Assembly (NCBI RefSeq): GCF_032854445.1
Contig: NC_088306.1
Location: 30,477,764-30,541,763 of the forward strand
Length of the DNA: 64,000 nucleotides
Direction: 5' to 3'
DNA from: Liolophura sinensis
Taxonomy: Eukaryota > Mollusca > Polyplacophora > Chitonida > Chitonidae
A program made the translations under genes and the position numbers. This document shows, piece by piece, positions 56,935 to 64,000 of the stretch. The notes below the pieces were generated by a model. The model saw only the letters and a list, made by a program, of their open reading frames with translations, was not told the DNA's origin and did not search any database. Within the stretch, counting starts at the first letter, position 1, and every line of letters starts with the position of its first letter.

Positions 56935-59731
56935 ATAACACTCATGAACATATATGTATCAAATCGACAAAATCTTGACTGCTAAATTATATGCAAAGTC
57001 TGAGCATTTAACCTTCAAATATATTGTTTTGTAAAGAAGAATATAGCTTTATCCCGGATTTTGTGTTGTGAAGAAGGTACCAGCTCAAGAAAACCATTTG
57101 GTGATGGACCAAGTGTTAGTGTAAACCACCTATATACAGTTGCTCGCTGCCCCTCCCCGCCTCCCTATCAACGCTAGGAGATTAATGACATATTTCTTCT
57201 GTTACTTCTTCGGCCCTGCCCTGAATCCAGAAAACCTCTAACAGATTAGATTGAGACAATGAGAACGTGGAACACATTCTCTTTACTGGCTCTACATATC
57301 ATAAAACGTACGTTTCGCACAATTATAATACAATTCAACAATTTAATTTTCATAATTCAGGAAGACATATAAATTAAACATTTTAAAACCAGTTAAAGTA
57401 CTAGGAAAGAAAACTTACAGTTAAAATCTCTCTAAAGCAGAATCCAACAGAAGGGAGAGAACTTCTACAGCCACAATTTATTCAAAGGCATATATTAAGT
57501 TCAGCTAAAATTCATCAGTAATATCCGATCATCACAATTTAAAACTAATAGGACTTCAGTCCAGGGTAGAGTTAATACCCAACTCTAAGCTAAGAACAAG
57601 CGTAACTCACATGATCTAGCAATATGCTACATGTGCGGTAAATGGCAGAATCTCTCAAAAAGGTCAGACATACATTTACCCATGTAATTACCGGTGTCTA
57701 TGGAGAGCTCGCATTTGTTCATTCCCCTTAGCAAGAGTTATTCACTGCACTCAATATTTTTGAACATAAATTTATTTACATCTTATTCTTAGGTGCTCCA
57801 AGCCAGACTATTTCAATTTTCTTTCCTTGTCAGTGCAAGTTACGAGTTAAAGACGCTACACAGAGAACATGAACAGTCCTGTGACAAATGTGTAGATGGG
57901 GGGTGGGGAGGGTGGGGGGGGGGGGGTCACAAAGCTCTAAAAAAACTTTCATTGGCAGTCTTATTTAAGCACATTTAAAATCTTATGATATTGTTATTGT
58001 GTTGAGTAATTCAACAGAAAAGGATTAAAATATCAAATGCAAAATAGTCCATTTTGATAGGATTCTTTCTCAGAAATGATATGATAAATGCTGATTGTAA
58101 TGCTTTAACAGTTAGTTTTCAATTTACTGTTACTATTGCCAGTGGTCACTAGTGTCAATGGTCACCAGGAAAATCTGCTTAAGGGAAAAAAAAAAAAACA
58201 CACCATGAAATCAGCATTATTAGACATATGCCTGAAAGCTGTATTTTAAATAATTTGACGCTATAAAAACATTTTCTTAAATGCAACTGAATGGAATTAA
58301 ATATCAGAATTCTACGGTAGGTTATATGGTAGATTTTTGACAGTTTTGGATACTGATGGCAGAGCGAGATATTCTTCACTGCTCTAAACCAGGAATAGTG
58401 TTGGTATGTCAGATTATCTGATATGTATTACTGTACATTACATGGTGAACGTCACAAAAATTCTGTCAACAGCCAAACCTAAATACAAACAGGAAAACAT
58501 AAGACACATCAGTGACCAATAGGTTATAAAGGTGGCAAAAATTGGCAACCTTAGAATTCAAATATTTGAATGTCTTTATTCTACTCAACAAAGATTAAAG
58601 AAATAGGTGAAGGAATTTTTAAAACAGAGTTTTCAGAGGTTTGTTTCATGAGTGGACTAGCAAGTCATGCAGATTCTCCTGCATTCTGTGGAATCAAGCA
58701 ACGAAGCTGCAAAACCAAATGAAATTATTTTTCAAGCATCAAAACTGAAATATGAAGAAGCAGAGAAGTGCTACTGCTCACACTGACACCCGACACTGAA
58801 GAGAAAATTTAACGCACCATAAAATTACACAAAAGAACAATTTATCTGTATTCACATACAAGATGAAATTAGAACACAAACAACAGAAAAATAAAATCTG
58901 ACAACTGGAAAAGCAAAAAGTCTACACTAATATACATGAAAGTGCTTCATATTACACTCTATCATAATTATGTTTGATAGTTAGTGTACTATAATAACTT
59001 TCATTTCAACAAATTATAATAAATATGAGGAAAAAACAATTTCAACACTAAATTACACCGTAAAAACAAGATACAGAAACATAACAAGTGGACAGTGTTA
59101 ACAAATATGTCAACTTGTTAAAAGAACTGTCAATAATTACCTACAGTTAATTACTCAACAGGAATGAATCCTGCTTCTGTGGGAATCAGAGACTTCTTCA
59201 TGTTTCACTAATGTATATTTTTGTTTCTAAGAAAACACCCTCATCAAACTCATCACGATAATCCCATGTTGTAAAAATTCTAAGGAAAGACAATATATAA
59301 TTTAGTCTGATAACCCTTGAGGCAACAAGAAGGTTAAACCTTGTGTCCAGGATTACAAGAAGTTCTTTCTCCACACAACTTTTAGCAACAGTGATTAGAT
59401 TAATAAAAATGCGTGTCACTAAATAAAGCAAATACCTGCATGACCCCAGTATTTTTCTTTATTAAGAGCATTCTTTATCTGAAAACGTTAGCAATCAATA
59501 GTTCAAATACTGGCATCGTCTACAGAAGAAAGCAATGTGAACAATCACAAAGTATTATGGACACTCTCAAATGTAAAAATCATTACTTCAGTTTGCAGTA
59601 AGACTGAATGTCAACAGTTCCACTAAATTTGCAGCGATGTTGTAAAATGCATTGAATGGAAAAGGAAATAAATGTAGATGCAGATGAAGGTGCAGATGTA
59701 TCCCAGTATCCATACACCAGCTACCGTCTGG
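56935..59731. other. No gene; G-rich run at 57898-57926
   Basis: AT-rich sequence, possibly partly the 3' UTR of the minus-strand gene. The G-rich run ggggggtggggagggtgggg (57898 onward) is a potential G-quadruplex. AATAAA-type signals on the minus strand (plus-strand tttatt, for example 59458-59463) exist but none can be assigned. Confidence 0.45.
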
Positions 59732-59932
59732 CATCTAGCATGTGACATCAACAACCAATCAAAATGCTCATCATCTAGCATGTGACATCACAACCAATCA
59801 AAATGCTCACCCATCTAGCATGTGACATCAACAACCAATCAAAATGCTCACCATCTAGCATGTGACATCAACAACCAATCAAAATGCTCACCATCTAGTA
59901 TGTGACATCAACAACCAATCAAAGTGCTCACC
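59732..59932. repeat. Tandem array, 40-bp unit, five copies
   Basis: catctagcatgtgacatcaa followed by caaccaatcaaaatgctcac repeats every 40 bp (59732, 59772 and so on). One copy lacks a base and the last has two substitutions. Confidence 0.93.
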
Positions 59933-60656
59933 ACAAATAAATCATTGGCTTACTACTGGCATTCCCAATATAATAAATGAATTTTTTGGTCACACAAATT
60001 TAAATTATTGTTTTACTTCTAAAATGAATCCTTTTCCAGTGTCAAGCACAGTATAAAATTAAAACTGTAACTGCAAAAAATCCATAATATGTGGACTGAT
60101 AACATAAAAATAACCCTGAAAAATAACAAAAACTTATGCCAAGCTAAGAAAATATGAAAATGTGGATTTTTCCATTCCACTTTTACTCCATTTTTGGATT
60201 ATTTAGCACCGACTCTCTCGTAGAGCACAAAAAATGCAGTTGGTGTTGCCTTGTTTGTACAGTAATAATATTGTAATAAAGCCATACCCAGGCCGTATTT
60301 CACTGAATTCCACACGTTCTTCTTGTATGACATCGCACAGATGAGGCAAAATAATGTCACTGAGATACTGATTTAGTGGTTATACTTTCACACATCAATT
60401 TCATAAAACAATCTGAACCAAAGGTCATCTGAACTACCAATGAGACCTGAATTTATTTAGAAAGTGACCCTATGCCTACATCATCTATTTCTCAAGAGGA
60501 TCACTCAAACTTATTCAATTACAAATCCACAATCCAACATAATACCACTCTTTCATAATCTGCTTGTTTCTCTAGATTTTATAGACTATAGCATATATTT
60601 GTAAAAGCCAGACAGTTTGTACAGATATATTTCTAATGTCACACAAGAACTTCAAC

Positions 60657-60680
60657 CCCCCACCCCCCCCCCCCAAAAAA
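60657..60680. repeat. Poly-C then poly-A run just downstream of a stop codon
   Basis: On the minus-strand transcript this is a T-run followed by about 20 mostly G bases, starting about 8-10 bases after the stop codon of the exon at 60689-61009. It is low complexity, potentially G-quadruplex-forming and prone to assembly error. Confidence 0.7.
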
Positions 60681-60688
60681 AAACAACC

Positions 60689-61009
60689 TCAACCCTTAAA
60701 ATTATCGAAGTTCAAATCTTCCTCATCGCCTGAAAATTCTTCGTCTTCACCGTCTTTGAACTGCTGGTAAACTTTCTGCAGTTCCTCTTGACTGACTTTC
60801 TTGTCACGCTTTGCTGGAGGACTTTGGGATGACAGTGAACGCCGGCGTCTACGCGGCGTCCGCTTTTCTGTGTCCGAGTCGTCATGGTGACTGGATGAAC
60901 CTTCGTACTGGTCCCAGCTGTCCTCGTCAAAGTCGCTGACCGGGCTGCCGGGTGGAGAGGGAGAGAGAGCTCGAACCATCCTCATAGTGTTGTCCTGGAA
61001 CCAGGAACT
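60689..61009 (-). CDS. Last coding exon of an unidentified gene, probably a nuclear protein
   Basis: On the minus strand an acceptor (gtttcag) ending at 61010 opens an exon in phase 0 reading SSWFQDNTMRMVRALSPSP. It then has SDFDEDSWDQY, a Ser/His/Asp-rich part, a basic TPRRRRRSLSSQSPPAKRDKK segment resembling a bipartite nuclear localisation signal with SP phosphosites, a possible short helix (SQEELQKVYQQFKDG) and an acidic end EEDLNFDNFKG with TAA at 60689. It is more GC-rich than its flanks and has coding-like composition. It is 106 codons plus stop. The ATG in it (60985) is internal rather than the start. I do not recognise the family. Upstream exons lie beyond the tandem arrays or the right edge. 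Confidence 0.75.
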   Translation of the reverse strand, partial: SSWFQDNTMRMVRALSPSPPGSPVSDFDEDSWDQYEGSSSHHDDSDTEKRTPRRRRRSLSSQSPPAKRDKKVSQEELQKVYQQFKDGEDEEFSGDEEDLNFDNFKG

Positions 61010-61134
61010 CTGAAACCACGAAGTTCATTCACTCAGCAAGAGATTAACACAAACGAAGACATCAAAAATATATACAATACAGCTTGTTGTTCGACTTAAA
61101 TCCTCCTGCCATTGTGGACGAACGGTGATATGAT

Positions 61135-61465
61135 ATGCAGACGATGGCCCTACGGTGAGTAGACAATGGATTGATGGTGAGCAGATGATGGGCTGACAAT
61201 GGGCAGATGATGGGCTGATGGTGAGCAGATGATGGGCTGATGGTGAGCAGATGAAGGGCTGATGGTGAGCAGATGATGGGCTGATGGTGAGCAGACGATG
61301 GGCTGAAGGTGAGCAGAGGAAGAGCTGATGGTAAGCAGACAATGGGCTTAAGGCGAGTAGATGATGGGCTAACAATCAGCAGATAATGGGTTGATAGTGA
61401 ACAGACGATGGCCTAACGGTGAGTAGACAATGGCTGACAATGAGCAGATGATGGGCTGACGGTGA
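61135..61465. repeat. Tandem array, 22-bp unit, about 15 copies
   Basis: gatgatgggctgatggtgag plus ca recurs every 22 bp (tgggctga at 61211 and 61233), degenerating at both ends. The minus-strand 116-codon ORF with a 22-residue period is a repeat product. Its last unit (gggctgacggtgagcaaatc) grades into the next array. Confidence 0.9.
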
Positions 61466-63673
61466 GCAAATCTGCTCTCGCAATCCTTGTATCACTAGGA
61501 CATCATACGCAGGTCATGGGCTGACAGTAAGCAAATCTGCTCTCGCAATCCCTGTACCACTAGGCCATCGTACGCTGGCCAGGGGCTGACAGTAAGCAAA
61601 TCTGCTCTCGCAATCCCTGTATCACTAGGCCATCGTACGCAGGCCAGGGGCTGACAGTAAGCAAATCTGCTCTCGCAATCCCTGTATCACTAGGCCATCG
61701 TACGCAGGCAATGGCTGACAGTAAGCAAATCTGCTCTCGCAATCCTTGTATCACTAGGCCATCGTATGCGGGCCAGGGGCTGACAGTAAGCAAATCTGTT
61801 CTCGCAATCCCTGTATCACTAGGCCATCGTACGCAGGCCAGGGGCTGACAGTAAGCAAATCTGCTCTTGCAATCCCTGTATCACTAGGCCATCGTACGCA
61901 GGCCAGGGGCTGGCAGTAAGCAAATCTGCTATCGCCATCCCTGTATCACTAGGCCATCGTACGCAGGCCAGGGGCTGACAGTAAGCAAATCTGCTCTCGC
62001 AATCCCTGTATCACTAGGCCATCGTACACAGGCCAGGGGCTGACAGTAAGCAAATCTGCTCTTGCAATCCCTATATCACTAGGCCATCATACGCAGGCCA
62101 AGGGCTGGCAGTAAGCAAATCTGCTATCGCCATCCCTGTATCACTAGGCCATCGTACACAGGCAATGGGCTGACAGTAAGCAAATCTGCTATCGCCATCC
62201 CTGTATCACTAGGCCATCGTACGCACGAAATGGGCTGACAGTAAGCAAATCTGCTCTCACAATCCCTGTATCACTAGGCCATCATATGCAGGCCATGGGC
62301 TGACAGTAAGCAAATCTGCTCTCGCAATCCCTGTATCACTAGGCCATCGTACGCAGGCCATGGGCTGACAGTAAGCAAAACTGCTCTTGCAATCCTTGTA
62401 TCACTAGGTCATCGTACACAGGCCAGGGGCTGACAGCAAGTAAATCTGCTATCGCAATCCATGTACCACTAGGCCATCATACGCAGGCCATGGGCTGACA
62501 GTAAGCAAAACTGCTCTTGCAATCCTTGTATCACTAGGTCATCGTACACAGGCCAGGGGCTGACAGCAAGTAAATCTGCTATCGCAATCCATGTACCACT
62601 AGGCCATCATACGCAGGCCATGGGCTGACAGTAAGCAAATCTGCTCTCGCAATCCCTGTATCACTAGGCCATCGTACGCAGGCCAGGGGCTGACAGTAAG
62701 CAAATCTGCTCTCGCAATCCTTGTATCACTAGGCCATCGTACACAGGCCATGGGCTGACAGTAAGCAAATCTGCTCTCGCAATCCTTGTATCACTAGGCC
62801 ATCGTACACAGGCCAGGGGCTGACAGTAAGCAAATCTGCTCTCACAATCCCTGTATCACTAGGCCATCATACGCACGAAATAGGCTGACAGTAAACAAAT
62901 CTGCTCTCGCAATCCTTGTATCACTAGGCCATCGTACACAGGCCAGGGGCTGACAGTAAGCAAATCTGCTATCCCCATCCCTGTATGACTAGGCCATCGT
63001 ACGCAGGCCAGGGGCTGACAGTAAGCATATCTGCTCTCGCAATACCTGTGTCACTAGGCCATCGTACACAGGCCAGGGCCTGACAGTAAGCAAATCTGCT
63101 CTCACAATCCCTGTATCACTAGGCCATCGTACGCAGGCCAGGGGCTGACAGTAAGCAAATCTGCTCTCGCAATCCTTGTATCACTAGGCCATCGTACGCA
63201 CGAAATGGGCTGACAGTAAGCAAATCTGCTCTCGCAATCCCTGTAATCACTAGGCCATCATACACAGGCCAGGGGCTGGCAGTAAGCAAATCTGCTCTCA
63301 CAATCCCTGTATCATTAGGCCATCGTACGCAGGCCAGGGGCTGGCAGTAAGCAAATCTGCTCTCGCAATCCTTGTATCACTAGGCCATCGTACGCACGAA
63401 ATGGGCTGACAGTAAGCAAATCTGCTCTCGCAATCCCTGTATCACTAGGCCATCATACACAGGCCAGGGGGCTGGCAGTAAGCAAATCTGCTCTCACAAT
63501 TCCTGTATCACTAGGCCATCATACGCAGGCCAGGGGCTGGCAGTAAGCAAATCTGCTCTCACAATCCCTGTATCACTAGGCCATCATACGCAAGCCATGG
63601 GCTGACAGTAAGCAAATCTGCTCTCACAATCCCTGTATCACTAGGCCATCATACGCAGGCCAGGGGCTGACAG
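61460..63673. repeat. Tandem array, 65-bp unit, about 34 copies, cut by an assembly gap
   Basis: The unit contains ggccaggggctgacagtaag, caaatctgctctcgcaatcc and ctgtatcactaggccatcgt then acgca. ggccag at 61577 and 61642 gives 65 bp. Variants such as gcacgaaatgggctgac and gctatcgccatcc mark subtypes. A two-unit (130-bp) block near 62360-62490 is repeated near 62490-62620. The array runs into the N gap, so its true length is unknown. Confidence 0.96.
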
Positions 63674-63873
63674 NNNNNNNNNNNNNNNNNNNNNNNNNNN
63701 NNNNNNNNNNNNNNNNNNNNNNNNNNNNNNNNNNNNNNNNNNNNNNNNNNNNNNNNNNNNNNNNNNNNNNNNNNNNNNNNNNNNNNNNNNNNNNNNNNNN
63801 NNNNNNNNNNNNNNNNNNNNNNNNNNNNNNNNNNNNNNNNNNNNNNNNNNNNNNNNNNNNNNNNNNNNNNNNN
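63674..63873. other. Assembly gap of 200 N
   Basis: Exactly 200 N, probably a placeholder of unknown true size, separates two different tandem arrays. ORFs spanning it are meaningless. Confidence 0.98.
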
Positions 63874-64000
63874 CCAGAAACACTGTAGATCACAGGGTGC
63901 TACACCTACATGTACCAGTACACTGTAGATCACAGGGTGCTACACCGACATGTACCGGTACACTGTAGATCACAGGGTGCTACACCGACATGTACCAGAA
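63874..64000. repeat. Tandem array, 40-bp unit, at least three copies, continues past the window
   Basis: cactgtagatcacagggtgc followed by tacaccgacatgtaccagta recurs every 40 bp. It is different from the 65-bp array on the other side of the gap. Confidence 0.9.

Larger units (their letters stand above)
61010..63673 (-). other. Intron of the minus-strand gene (part)
   Basis: The region upstream (right) of the acceptor at 61010 is filled by two tandem arrays and an assembly gap. No further exon or donor is visible, so the intron probably continues past the window. Confidence 0.55.

Noticed and set aside
60712-60930. 72-codon minus-strand ORF overlapping the last exon
   Set aside because: Alternate frame of the better-supported 60689-61009 exon.

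Overview
This is animal nuclear DNA, most likely from a marine mollusc. It is AT-rich and mostly non-coding. The genes have introns with GT-AG borders, and there are several copies of a tRNA-headed SINE of a type I associate from memory with mollusc genomes. The homeobox gene also looks invertebrate. I cannot say whether it is a gastropod or a bivalve.

Only two genes can be supported. The first is an aristaless/Arx-type paired-like homeobox gene on the + strand. It has three recognisable coding exons: 15727-16805, 24402-24447 and 24760-25299. Together they encode a serine-rich and acidic N-terminus, a Q50 homeodomain and a C-terminal OAR motif. The start is uncertain because a good splice acceptor lies just inside the first exon, so an upstream exon may exist. 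The second is the last coding exon (60689-61009, - strand) of an unidentified gene. It encodes a Ser/Arg-rich then acidic, probably nuclear, C-terminus. The rest of that gene lies beyond the right edge. The two genes have separate promoters and nothing in the window links their functions.

The dominant character of the window is tandem repetition. About a quarter of it consists of some seventeen unrelated minisatellite arrays with units of 22 to 73 bp, plus four long (TA)n tracts. The largest is a 5.5 kb array of a 33-bp unit at 48.7-54.2 kb. It is open over long stretches on both strands but is interrupted by stops, so I treat it as satellite rather than gene. Other large arrays lie at 1.0-2.6 kb (49 bp), 10.2-11.5 kb (38 bp with higher-order structure), 26.4-27.2 kb (22 bp, open in three frames), 29.3-30.4 kb (73 bp) and 61.5-63.7 kb (65 bp, inside the second gene's intron and running into a 200-N gap).

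Mobile DNA includes about nine copies of one SINE family (one with a perfect 14-bp target duplication), two other SINE-like families and a 561-bp inverted-repeat DNA transposon relic flanked by TTAA. That relic sits inside a copy of a second dispersed repeat. The same dispersed repeat has been amplified into a 48-bp tandem array at 43.6-44.0 kb.

Layout: 0-15.7 kb repeats and upstream flank of the homeobox gene; 15.7-25.3 kb the homeobox gene; 25.4-48.6 kb intergenic repeats, SINEs and a few GC-balanced blocks that could be regulatory; 48.7-54.2 kb giant array; 54.2-60.6 kb intergenic or 3' UTR; 60.7-64 kb end of the minus-strand gene and its intronic arrays. I found no convincing new multi-gene system. 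The most informative signals are the nested transposon with its readable empty site, the seeding of a tandem array from a dispersed repeat, and the density and variety of arrays.
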